A stretch of DNA of 64,000 nucleotides, from contig NW_026960611.1 in assembly GCF_021018805.1 (NCBI RefSeq), positions 1,364,001 to 1,428,000 on the forward strand, written 5' to 3'. Of the stretch, positions 45,212-56,648 are shown piece by piece. The stretch is from Prinia subflava. Its lineage: Eukaryota > Chordata > Aves > Passeriformes > Cisticolidae. Under the pieces are notes generated by a model that saw nothing but the letters and a program-made list of their open reading frames with translations, ran no database searches and was not told the DNA's origin. The position numbers and the translations under genes were made by a program. Each line of letters starts with the position of its first letter. Positions within the stretch are counted from its first letter, which is position 1.

Positions 45212-48200
45212 GTGCCTTTATAAAGAAAAATGTGTGCAGAGTTCTAAGGATAAAACAAAAAATAATCTAAAAGCCTAAAGATCACATAATGATCAGTCAA
45301 AGAGGGTGTATAATGTACTTACAAATAGAAGGCCTCCAGCTAGTAGAATTTATTCAACTTACAGCTGAATTCCGACCTAGGAGCTCTGGAGTTTCTTAGG
45401 AACACACAATTTATCAGTAACCAAATCATTTTTATGCTGTGTTTTCAGAAAGGTTTTAAAACTACAGCTGACAAAAATCTTGAATAGTTTTGCTCACATG
45501 TACTTCTTTTTCATTAGACATTGTTTCTCCCTTTTGTCTGTTCTCTTTTCTCTCCTACCATTAAAGAACGGTGTGACAAAGCAGAGAAAAAGGGTATTCC
45601 TGCATGTTGCAAATTTGAAGTTAAGGCTATTACAATATTTCTGTATATTTTGCTCAAACAAAAAACCTCCTACAAACACAAATAACATTACAGTGATGTT
45701 TCCCCCAACAATTTAGATTTAATAGAAACACTGTTGACAAGTCCTTACTTTGAGTGTCCCACTTTGAGTCTACTAAAATTACCAAGAGGCCAAGAGAGGC
45801 TGGCAAAGACAAGATAAATGAGGTGCTAAGCAGTAAATGATAGCTGCAACTGAAAAAGGACATATAACTCTCTTTATGGTGGTATGTCAAGGCAAAAAAA
45901 AAAATGGAGGGAAGGTGGCATCTGTAATAGCTGGGTAATGGTGTAGCTCTGGAAATTCTCTAGGTCTGAAATTATTTTATGGAAGCAACTGCTAAAGTAG
46001 CTTATACAAAGAAATATTTGCCAAATAGAAGCTCTAACCTTACTAGGAGATCTATGGCAGGGTTTCCTATGGCAAAACTTGGTGTATAATACCAGTTGGC
46101 ATTTCAGGATGGACAACAGGTGCAAGTTGCATTTTTATTACAGATTTGCTCTCAATCTGCCACAGGATTGTTGCAGGACTTGCGCTCTGACCCTTATCCT
46201 TGGAGTAGGGAAGCAAGCAGTGGTTCCCAGGATAAGCTGCCCTCACAGACACTTTGGGCTGCTCTTTAGTGCTAATTGTCACTCAGTGAAGTGTCACTAC
46301 AGGGCATGTAATAACAGGGACTTCTCAAAGGCATCGGTTAACTCTAAACCTGTGACAATAATATAAAAAACCTATTTGATTTCCGTGTGATGTACATTTG
46401 GATCACTGCAAATCTTAGAAATCCTACCTCAGGAAAGGGTTCTTGTGCTTCCAGAGAGGTTGGAAGTCAGTTGCTTGACTTGGGATTCCAATTTGGCTTT
46501 TGTAACATGAGGAGAGATATTTGTAATGCAAATCACCCACAAAGGAAAGGGAATGATCCACTTTCCTCAAGCAACAAATCCTGCCATAATCTTGCTAACA
46601 CTATAAAACCCCGTTTACTCAAGCATTTGATGCATTTTTGTCCCCATGTGTTAAGATGACAAGGCAGGATTTAAAAAAATGTTTGCGGTAGGATGGGATA
46701 AAAAGCAAAGAAAAACTGTAAAAGTCTGTGGGACTTTAATTAGGCTTTTGTGGAACACTTAGTAATGAGGTCATTGCCTCATTTTCTTCTGCCCGGTACT
46801 ACTTTCAATGTTTTCCACAGTCCCTTTAGCTGTGGCTGGAATCACTGGTGCTCTCACATGAAAAATTAGCAGCTCCTCCCCACTATGCAGTCTGTGGAAA
46901 AATTTACTTAGGAGTTTGGTGACCATTTATTTGTCAGGAGCCATCCCAAAGATGAGAGTTTGCTTGTCTCCCTTGATCTTTCCCTCTTCCTGTTATTCCC
47001 CAGGCAGCACATCACCTCTTTCTATCTTCTTGACTTAGGTGGGCCCGTTATAACCTGCAAGGGGAGTCTTTTCCAACTTCTTGTTAAGATTTGTGCTTAA
47101 AAATAAAATCACATTGCAAATCAAGAAAAAAGGCTGAAATCTTGTAAGCTTCTGTGACTGGAACAGTTGAAGGGGAGAAAACAAAACAGCTGAAATAAAA
47201 AATTAGCCCTAGCAATTATGGTAACTTTTTATTGTCTTACTATGCATTCATTTAAATTTTTAAACAAAATGCTTAAAGCTGAAAAGTTTTACTTATTTTA
47301 GGAATGAAAATGTGGTATTTCTGAGCATATTGTTTCAAAATTAAACATTCAGCAAAAATTTCATGGAAATTTCTAATAATTGACAGTATCTAATATAAAT
47401 CTAAATATAGATAAAGAGAGTGATGTTTTGATGTTTTGTGGTTTTTTTGGGTTTTTTTGGTAAAGATTCCCCATTAAATGTGTTTGCAGGGGTTTCAGAA
47501 AAATAGTGATCTCTTATGGTCCTTGGGTGATGGAGCTTCTGCACTAAAGTTCAAATGAAATAGTGATACATCAATGTTCTTTCAAAACAACAACTCCTAT
47601 ACCTCATACTCAAAAAAATGCATTCCATACATCCCTCTCATAAAAAAAAAGAAACTAATAATAGACAAAAAGTCTAAATAATAAAAAAATCTAATGAAGG
47701 AGCAAGATTTTATCCATTTTATTGATTATTTTACCAGCTCTGTAAGGCAAAAATAACTTCTCTGGAAACTAATAGAATGCTAAGGATAAAAGGTTTTGTT
47801 TCTAGTAAGGATGTACAAGGAACAGAAGGAACATGTAACATCTTCCTTAGCATGTGGATAATAATTACCTAAGAATAGAGGACATGCCTAAAGGCAACAT
47901 GAGGATGATTAATTATTATTGAAGAAAGTCCAACAGGTGTCTAGGAACAAAATTGATGATTTGTCACATGCTGGGACTAGAAAACAGTAAAAAGTGGAAC
48001 AGAGAGGAATACTCTGTGCAATATAGTGAATATAAACCAATCTTTTTTTTTACTACATATTTATCTAGGCATGTAAAGGCCAGCATAGATATGAAGACAA
48101 GTAAGGTTTTATTATCTTGAGATCCTGGTATAACATTGATAATTCTTCCTGTGGCAATAAAGAATTATTTACAAAAACAAACACCGGTATTCCTTTATTT

Positions 48201-49284
48201 TTAATAGTTTTACTCTGAGGAATTTTAGCAGCAAGTATATTCAGAAAAAAATAAGTGTTTGTTTACAGGAATATCCAGACATGATGATAATGTTCTTATT
48301 TTGTCGCTTTCCTGTATATGTTATGAAAGGCAAAAACTTCCAAATATCTCCCATTCCAGTTATATTCTGTCTAGAGAAAGAATTAACCAGAGGTTCATTT
48401 ATGCACTATTTGAAATCTTACTCAGAAAGGTCAGTCCCCTGAAGAATTGATAATAGCAGTTTGTTCAGAAGCATAAGTAGCTGTTTGTATCACCCCTTTT
48501 ACTAGTTGTGCAAGTTCTTGGATTAAATTAGCCTGGAACAAAAGTGTTTGAATTGATGTCTCTATTTAAAACATTTTCTTTTAGTAAGATCTGGGGGGCA
48601 TTTGGTCTCTCTTTGCTCTCTACACCAATCTAGAAAGTTTTGTTTGTGTGTCAAAGGACGTGTTTCCCGCTTTTGCACAAACTATGAATTTTGGTTTTAT
48701 AGTTCAAGTTAAAATTAGCATATTATAAATAGCTTGTTAGTTAGCCCCCTCTGGCAGTTGCCATCTTCTGAGTATAGTTGCAGTTACTTTCAATTCTAAC
48801 AGTAACAGTATGTACTGGCTGTGTGATGACTTAATATTAATTAGTTAATTAATTGAATGAGGCTCATAATGTTTTATAGAACATTGCAAAAACATGTGCA
48901 TAGTCCTTACATCTAGCGTGATGTGAAAGCTGCAGAACAGGAGACAGGTTAGCAGTAAAAAATAAATTAAAGACTCTTGCATAGGCAGGACTAAGCTCAA
49001 GGAGGTTCAGCTGTCAAATTTGATATGATTCTGGCTGCTGCTACAGTTTAGTCTGATATTATGGACTAGATGCAATGTGTTTCAGGGTCAGCTGCTCCAG
49101 CCTTTGCTAAGCAGACAGGATAATTTAAAATATCTGAACCTTTGTGAGGGACAGATATCATCAATTCATCACCATAATCTCCCTTCCCTACTTTGCCCTG
49201 CCTTCTGTGCTTAAATAGCAATGGATGCCAGGCTTTCCCAACCTGCTAGTTCATGCTGAGGAGTGCAGCTTGTTCTGCATTTCA
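45212..49284. other. No gene seen
   Basis: Unique-looking AT-rich DNA with scattered short frames lacking recognisable domains. No repeat family identified. Confidence 0.45.
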
Positions 49285-49425
49285 TCCAAAATATCCTGGA
49301 GGTGAGACAAAACAAGCCAGGCTGGACAGGGCTCTGAGAAACTTGTTCCAGGGGAAGGTTCTGCCCATAGAACTAGTTGATCTTTAAAGTACATTCCAAC
49401 CTAAACCATTCTATGATTCTATGAA
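49285..49425 (+). mobile_element. CR1 LINE 3' end
   Basis: It shows the CR1 3' end in plus orientation: aggctggacagggctctgag, tgatctttaaagt, ccaacctaaaccattctatg and the terminal attctatga repeat. Truncated. Confidence 0.8.
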
Positions 49426-52400
49426 AACTGTAGAGCTAGACTAGCACATGATGAGCAGTTGGTATCCTTCTGATAGAAATTTTCAAATATATGTATAATT
49501 AGTGACTGTGATACTTATATCCTTATCATTTTATAGATTGAGCTGTTAATCCACTTGTATAGATTGATTCTGCTTTAATCAGGATGCAAGAAACAGGCTA
49601 TAAAAATGACTGCATTAATAGTACATTTTAAAATGGGTCATTCACAGCGACAAGAGATGTTACACTCCTCAAACACACTTTTTCTTGCTGTAAAACTTCA
49701 CTGTTATGGAGGAGAGCTATTTATAGCTATGTTGTTTTGGTAACAAAAGAAGTTGATCTGGTTGAATAATTTATTGTAAGGAGTATTAGCTGTGAATTTA
49801 GTTCTATTTTTTTTTCAAAAATCATTCATGAAATAACCTGATTCTTTTTGTGAATGAAGAATGTCAGTGTATGGGTTATTCTATTTAGCAATTTACAATT
49901 TCCTTCTGGGTATGAAAAAATTTCCATTTGTATGTAATTTCTTCCAGCATTCCTTGTTTTCCATGGGGTTTATTCAGCTACGAAAAGCAAACTCATTTCT
50001 TTTCCTTCAGTGGAAAACAGAAGTTTGAAAATTACATATATATTTCTGCAACAACAGTAGTACTCACCTGTGGATAAAAGTCTCCAGGTCAAATTGAAAA
50101 ATATCACTTCCCCTGTCTACAGTGCAAACAAAATTCCTTCCCTGAAAATTGTCAAAAAGAAGTGGCAGTACTCAGCAGAAACCTTGTAACTAAAGTATAG
50201 TGCAGTTTTCATGTACATGTTTAATTCTGATGGAATGAACTACATCCATTTTTCAGCTGTGTCTAAAAAGATGTCATTAATGGTATACAAAGAATATTAA
50301 ATGAGGAATTCTGAAATACTGTCACAAAGTGTCCAGTTATGTCAACTGGATTCATCTAAGTTTTAATGAAAAACTCTTATGTACAGGAGTGAAAGTTCAA
50401 AGCAATGGGAAGGAAAATTGAAAGTGCCAATTTTATCTGGGAACCCAAATCTCATTAGTAGATGTAACATAGATGCTTAAGACTTAAATCCTCCAAGATA
50501 TTTTTGTTCTGACTTCAGAAGTAAGGACATAATGCCTTTAAGGAGCTGAACCTTACTTGACCAAAATCTCTATAAAAGAAAAAGGTAATCAGATTCCTAA
50601 GTATTAGGTTTCAGTTGGATGTTTCCATAGTATTATGAATTAGCTGACAGCAAAAAGTAACACAAAAGTGCACAGAGGAAGGAAGGCTTCTCCTCTTTAA
50701 AAGTTTTCATGTAGGAAAAGTAATCAAGCAAAAAATCTGGTCTGAAATGCTGCCCTTTAATGAGGATTTAATGGTGATAACACAGAACAGGGTTTCTTTG
50801 TTTCCTTAAATTCCATGAATAATTATTTGGTCTAATTATTTAATTTTGTTAATGTTATTTCTTAGAATCTGGTTATTTGCAAGCAATGTTAACAGCAGGT
50901 TTAGTCCTTTCTAAACTATGCAGAGATGATTGCATTTGAAATGCAATATAAATAGTTCTGAAGATAATAGAACTCCTACATTGTGGTTTATTTGGTGCTC
51001 TATGTTCCCTGGCTCTTACTAAGATATCTTCCGATATTCTGCCCTAAACTAACTATAAAGCAAATATTTTCCTGCTAGTAATTAAGTCCTTTTCCATAGA
51101 CTTAACATGGTTCCCAGAAGCTGCATTTGCCTCTCTGAAATTACTCATCAGAAAACTGATAATAAACCCATAATGCATGATGAATCTCAGTGCTGCTCAA
51201 TTAACATTGCAGTTTAAACCTTAATTAGATTTTGCTTTTGAAAACAGCACATTTCAATGCAATTTAATGGTTTGTTCAGTGATTCTCTGCTTCCGCTTAG
51301 TTATAGCAGTTCTAAAAATAATTTCCTTCCTAAAACAACTCGAAGGCTGAAAGAGGTATTATTAATGCTCGATATTGAAAAAGATAGGTGGGAAGATTCC
51401 TAAAAAGGGTGCCAGAATGCTTGAGTGGAACTGTGTAGATACACAGGATCCTACAGTGCAGCAGTGCTGTTAAATCATGAGGCATTCTTTTCACTGCTGA
51501 GTGAAAAGACTAGGAAGCATCAGCTTTTGTAGTCCCTTAAACTCTTGTCAATTAAACAAGCTCTGATTCCTCTCTAAGCAGATTTTAGATGTTGCCACTA
51601 TAATTATAGATTAATTTTGCATGTGTTAGATAAGAAATTCATTAACAGCATCATCTCTTGGGGCCTTCCTTTTCTAAGTGGTGGTAATCATGCTGTCCCT
51701 GGCAAGAGGCTGTCCAAATGGCCTGCTAATTATGAACTCTTAAAAAGAGGTGGCACGCTGAAGTAATATTTCCTTATTCAGCTTGTTGCTGGCTCAGACA
51801 CACAAGGGAATTTTCATGGTTTAGCAAATTGCTCTTCGAGCAGGAGGAATTGTCAAAGAAACTGTCTACATGCATGCCTACAGCAAATACAAATTAATTC
51901 AACTGAATGTTGAATTCACTCTGCAGTGAAAGAAGAAGCACAGCTGCACTACTGCACATTAGTCTAAAGTAAAGGGTATGAACAAGGCTGGTTGCTACTG
52001 TTCATTGGGTGACTTGTAGCTTGAGAGATAATTGGCCAGATCTTCAGGTAGCACTTTTCGGCTCCATTTTCAAACAGAGAGAAAGGTATTGCTCTTTGCT
52101 TCTTTTTGTATATCTGTGTGCCAGACCTTATGAGTATTGTCTTAGATACTAATATGATGTTTTTCACTTTGAAGCAACCCTATTTTTCTAGGTAATTAGC
52201 ACAGTCATGTAAAAGAGAGGACATTGCAGATTAACTATTCCATCACAAAGACTACCTTTCTTTGAATGTAACTCTCTGCATTTTCCAAATTTTGGATCTC
52301 CCTCCTCATTTCAAGCTAGTGAACCAACCAAAAAGAATCACTTGTATTTAAAGGTGCACCTGAACTGCATTTCAGATGGGACACAAAAGCCTGCATCAGT

Positions 52401-52790
52401 CTTGTCTTTGACTGGAACGGGTACCAAGTGTTAGATAGCAAAGTCTGTGAAAAGGTAAAAATAATAGCATGAGGTGCTTTCTCTCTGTCAAAGAAAGAGA
52501 AAAATACAGCTAAATTTAAAAACATATGTTCAAAGCCCAGTCTTTTTCTTCTGATGTTTTTTTCTTTGCAGCTTTTCCAGCTTCAATGCACATGATGATG
52601 AGCATTTTTCAAAAGAACTCTGTTCATACTTAGGTATCAGACAGAGTGGTCAGATTTTCAGTGTAGCTTACTGTAAGCAGTTCCTGTTTAAAGGCAGAGT
52701 GATGGGAGTGCATATTCTGCAGTGGAATATATGTGTGAACATACTGTTACTGGCAATAAGCAAGATTCAAACTAACATTACATTGCATGT
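49426..52790. other. Unique DNA with a possible conserved block
   Basis: No gene recognised. The stretch 51150-51960 is non-repetitive and rich in homeodomain-type cores (TTAATTAG, CTATAATTATAG, GCTAATTATGA), resembling conserved non-coding DNA. The rest shows nothing specific. Confidence 0.35.
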
Positions 52791-52794
52791 TGTA

Positions 52795-52870
52795 GAAATC
52801 ATAGAATGCTTTTGGTTGAAAGGGACCTGAAGTTCATCTAGTGACAACTCCAACAACAGCTTAAAGAAAC
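52795..52870 (-). mobile_element. CR1 LINE 3' fragment
   Basis: atcatagaatgcttttggttgaaagggacc and the following tccaac are a diverged reverse-complement CR1 3' end. Confidence 0.65.
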
Positions 52871-53314
52871 AAGTGAATTATTTCTTCTAGATATGTTACA
52901 GGAAAATATAACTTATTCTGTTTAAAAAAGAAAAAACCTCTAGCCATATTTATAAATATATGATTGTTGTGCCTGTTCTACCAGTGAAGGCCATTCTGGG
53001 TTTGAACTCCATTATCATTTATAACCACTACCAAGGAAATTTCAAAATAATAAAAAGAAGGTTTCACTTTGTGCTTTTGTCTTGTGCTTTGTTATGTGCG
53101 CAATACAGACCTTAACTTCATTAGACTGACAGTGACCTAAAACTTTCTCAGTGAATCACCAAATTTTGCTGCCAATTTGCTGAGACTGCTACACCACATT
53201 TAGTAGGAAGACAGATCTATTATTAAATTTAAAACTGCCATCTGAACAGGCTTCAATCATGACATCAAATCACTGCAAATACCAGGGGAAAGAATACAAT
53301 GATAAATAAAGAGA

Positions 53315-53772
53315 TGTGTGTAGCTGTGCATTTCTACACCCAAGCAGGTGTCTCTATATAAGGGAAAGAGTTTCAGCTTACCTTGGAACATATAAGGAAG
53401 TTAAACTAGAATTTTCTATAGCTTTCTCATTGCAACCAGCTCAGTGCCAGCACAGAGACAGTGATTAGGGTTTAGAAGTGCATCTCAAAGCCTGTTGCCA
53501 AGTTCATTGGGCAAGGTGCCAAATAGCCCACCTAAACAATCAAGTACTAAAGGGACAGCACAGAAGTGCTCGAGGCTTTTCTTGGACTGCCTTAGCCAGT
53601 GTAAGAGTGTTTTGCACACTGTGTTCGGCTTGTATTTCTTTGGTTTTATAATGTTTATTATTTTTGTTGTATTAAAACCTTTTATTTTACAAAGCATGTC
53701 CAGAGAAGTCCTCTCGCTATCATTAAGCCCTTTCTCTGCAAGGCTGGACCCTCGGAGGTATTGGAAACCCCA
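53315..53772. repeat. Dispersed LTR-like repeat, copy R2
   Basis: It matches 19666-20123. Taken as TGTGTAGCTG to GAAACCCCA it is flanked by a 5-bp direct repeat AGAGA (53310-53314 and 53773-53777), which supports an LTR-type insertion. A TATATAAGG lies near 53355. Orientation is not settled. Confidence 0.65.
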
Positions 53773-53777
53773 AGAGA

Positions 53778-54669
53778 TGTGAAAGAAAAAGGACTGGAAT
53801 ATCAAATGGTGAAAATACGTCTCAGTGATATCTTCAAAACAGGCATTGATTACTGTAAAATGACTACAAACAAAAATTTAATTAATATGAAGTGATGTTC
53901 TCACAACAAGAAGATATTACACAAAGATGTGGTAGTAAACATAATGAAAGCAAAACAGCAGCACAATGCAGAAGAAAATTAAAAAGCATCAGATATACCT
54001 GGTAATTCAGGCTTTTTTCTCCCACTAACAAGTATATGTGTATTTAGCTTTATCAATGATTTCAGTGAGGCTTTTCACATCCTTTCAGTGAACAATCCAT
54101 AAGTCAGAAAATAAAAGGGGTTTGAAATTATTGCCCTTAAAAAAATCCAGAGATGTTTATGAGAATTTGCACCTAGAAAGTTTTTTTCTTAGTCAGCTCT
54201 CTGGGAATAATGAATTAATAAAAATGGTACAGTGGACATTTGAAATCTGGAGTGCTGAGCTCATTAATTGTCTTTAAACTTCAACTAAAGCTTTAGACAC
54301 AGGCATGAATGTGTCAGTAAAATTCTTGGACTTGTGTTTTACCTCTTGAACAAAAATAATTCCTCTAGCAGTTCAAACCAAGGAGGATGCCACTAATCAT
54401 TCAGGGCTTAAAACTAAGCAGGAACTTAGCTATATGTTACAGGAAGCTCATTGCATTGAATGTTTTCTGAGAGCCTAACACACTGGAGGAAACAAAAGCA
54501 AATGTTATGGGAGAGGAAGTTTTCAAAAGTCTCGTTCAAAAGTTTTTTAGTTAGTACAGCAAAAGTCCTGAAAATTACTATTATTTTCTTATCTTAGTTT
54601 GGGATATAGGTTCCACCCTCCTGAAAATCCTGGTGTAGTCAGTCTTGTGCTCTGCTTTAAGTCAGTGAG
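53778..54669. other. No gene seen
   Basis: AT-rich unique-looking DNA. Confidence 0.5.
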
Positions 54670-55096
54670 TGTGGAATTGCATTTTATGGAAATGGTATGC
54701 TCTGGCTCACCCCTGGAAAGTGTATGGTTTATCCCAAGTCTGTAACCTCCCTGCAGTATCTGTATCTGTAACTATTGGCTAAAGAATCTTACCGCCTACA
54801 TTGAACCTCCCTGTTAAGAGTGCAAACGGAGAGGGCTCCCTCTCTTTGCCCCTCTTTGCCCTGGAGGCCTCCAGAGGCTCCGCTGCTCTCCTCTTCTCCC
54901 TCTCCCCCTCCTCTCCCCTCTCCCTCAGTGACCATGTTGCCTTCCTGGGGTAAGACTCCAAATAAATCCTCATCTCATCAGCACGTTACCAGTGTCTAGA
55001 GTCTCTTTACCTGTCAGCATGCGAACACCCACGACCCTATAGCCCGGGGGGCTCCCGGGGAACCTTCCCCGGGGACCCCCTTAAATCTAAACCACA
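54670..55096 (+). mobile_element. Solo LTR, S family, copy S2
   Basis: A 427-bp LTR from TGTGGAATTGC to AAACCACA with a perfect 6-bp duplication AGTGAG (54664-54669 and 55097-55102). It has the same CT-rich tract, AATAAATCC poly(A) signal and CCCGGGG-rich end as S1. A long minus-strand Arg/Glu-rich frame in it is due to the CT tract. Confidence 0.88.
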
Positions 55097-55102
55097 AGTG
55101 AG

Positions 55103-55399
55103 TTTAGTCTTTTGCTAATGTCTGCATAGTGTATACTTAGCATGATGTGTCTGTTTTTTCTTATCTTCTATCTTTCTACATGTTACACGATCTGGGTTTT
55201 CTAAAGCTGTATTGAAAATTAGAGATTTAAAATGAAAAGAGGAAAAAGGAACAGTTTCATGTCACCCTGGTTTTGAAGACTTTTTTAAGCCTTCTGTTAT
55301 GTTCTTCATATTGGAGTCAGAAGTTTCACCTTATCACACTTTCTACTATAAACACTGGCCATGTTTTGCTAACTGTCTTTTATTGTTTACATATTTCTA
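55103..55399. other. No gene seen
   Basis: AT-rich unique-looking DNA between LTRs. Confidence 0.5.
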
Positions 55400-55588
55400 G
55401 GTAGGAGGAGAAATGTGATTGACAGTTAGCTCGACCAACGTGGATTGAGAGGTGGAATTCCATCCTCCAATCCACGGGCACCATGGGAAATGTATAAAAC
55501 TGGGTTTTGTAAATAAACTCGCTCTCTTTTCATGCTTCGCTCACCAGCGTGTCCTCGTGTGGTTCTTCCCGTGTCCACTGTGACAGTT
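55400..55588 (+). mobile_element. LTR fragment
   Basis: TATAAAACTGGG near 55493, AATAAACTCGC near 55513 and an R-U5-like stretch (tctcttttcatgcttcgctc) ending GTGACA near 55588 fit the 3' half of an LTR. Left end and target duplication not found. Unlike the other families here. Confidence 0.5.
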
Positions 55589-55714
55589 TCACTTCAGGAT
55601 TTATGTCATAACTAACTTGTCATCAAGAGTAATGTCTCGGAGCTCCTGTGTTCTCAAAGGATAATAAAGCTATCTTTAATTTTCTTATAATTTGTTTTAG
55701 TTTATATATCCAAG

Positions 55715-56067
55715 TGTTGGGAAGGATGAAGTAGAAAGACCTTGCAAATATGGTGGTTTAGATTCTGGGAGTATGAGTTCAACAAGCGAGATAGAAATGA
55801 AAGCATGCTTTGAGATTTAGGGTGTAGGGTACAGGGCCATCAGCTTGTGAACAACGATGTGCTAAGTTGAGGGCCAGATCGTTTGAGGGCCAGATCGTTT
55901 GATTAAACAATCCCCTTCTACTTGCCTTAGGTGGTGGGACATTTCTATTGGCTGTATGTGTTGTTATCTTGTATTAGATTGGTTAGTCCAACTCATACTA
56001 TTCAACTTGGAAAGATATTTAATAGATACTTTGTCGCCGACTCTACCGTCACGGAGATACTCCTTCA
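55715..56067 (+). mobile_element. 5' LTR of provirus Q
   Basis: A 353-bp LTR from TGTTGGGAAGG to CTCCTTCA, preceded by TCCAAG (55709-55714), the same hexamer that follows the 3' LTR. Compared with the 3' LTR it lacks 152 bases (equivalent to 60785-60936, which contain the poly(A) signal) and has a 16-bp tandem duplication (55869-55900). Outside these I count about eight substitutions. Confidence 0.92.
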
Positions 56068-56069
56068 AT

Positions 56070-56087
56070 TGGTGCCCAGCCGTGGCT
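56070..56087 (+). other. Primer binding site, provirus Q
   Basis: Two bases (AT) after the LTR comes TGGTGCCCAGCCGTGG. The start resembles Lys-type sites except for one base; I could not assign the primer tRNA with confidence. Confidence 0.55.
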
Positions 56088-56173
56088 GAACGACGGATCC
56101 AGCCTTTTCCACCCGTGGGAGATTTCTCCACGGACGGTAACTAAATAACCAGTTTTAGCCACCTGAAAGTGTC

Positions 56174-56540
56174 GTGAGCACAGCTTACGGCTGCAGCGCA
56201 GCGCCATAGCTGGAGCTCTTAAAATCTGCTGAGGTACACCTGGAGCACGGAAAGCTGTTACTGCAGTAGCAGCCTCCTCGAGCTCTCAGAGGAATCTACC
56301 TGGCAGTCCTCGAGCACGGGGCCGCCGCTGAGCAGCGGCTCCTTGGAGCTCTTCTGAGGATTTGCGTAGCTACCCTCAAGCCCTGTCTTGCCATTGCTGG
56401 CAGCGGCGTGCCGGATCTCTGCTGAGGGAATCTGCTACGTGTCAGAGCACACGCGAGTGTTGCTGAAAGCACCGCCCGCACTACAGCTCTGAGTAGGACG
56501 TCCCGAGCACGGCAAGCCGAAGCCAGTGCTCTGAAGAGGG
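56174..56540 (+). repeat. About 67-bp degenerate tandem repeats in the Q leader
   Basis: A GGAGCTCT/GAGCTCT core recurs near 56213, 56280, 56346, 56414 and, degenerate, 56485: spacing 66-71 bases. Units share a CTGAGGAATCT-like part and a CTCGAGCACGG-like part. Between them lie short palindromes such as 56254-56273 and 56324-56339. This is where retroviral packaging signals lie, but a role is inferred only from position. Confidence 0.65.
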
Positions 56541-56623
56541 ACGTGAAGCAGCGTCCACGCTGACGGGAGTGCCTGGCCAACACTCTACGCCGTTCGAGCT
56601 AAGGACCCTGCTTTGGCGACACA

Positions 56624-56632
56624 CAGGTGAGA
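56624..56632 (+). promoter_or_regulatory. Splice donor, provirus Q leader
   Basis: CAG|GTGAGA, a near-perfect vertebrate donor (GT at 56627-56628), 22 bases upstream of the gag start codon. It would serve subgenomic env RNA in an intact virus. Confidence 0.6.
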
Positions 56633-56648
56633 AAAAATCAGTCTAATA

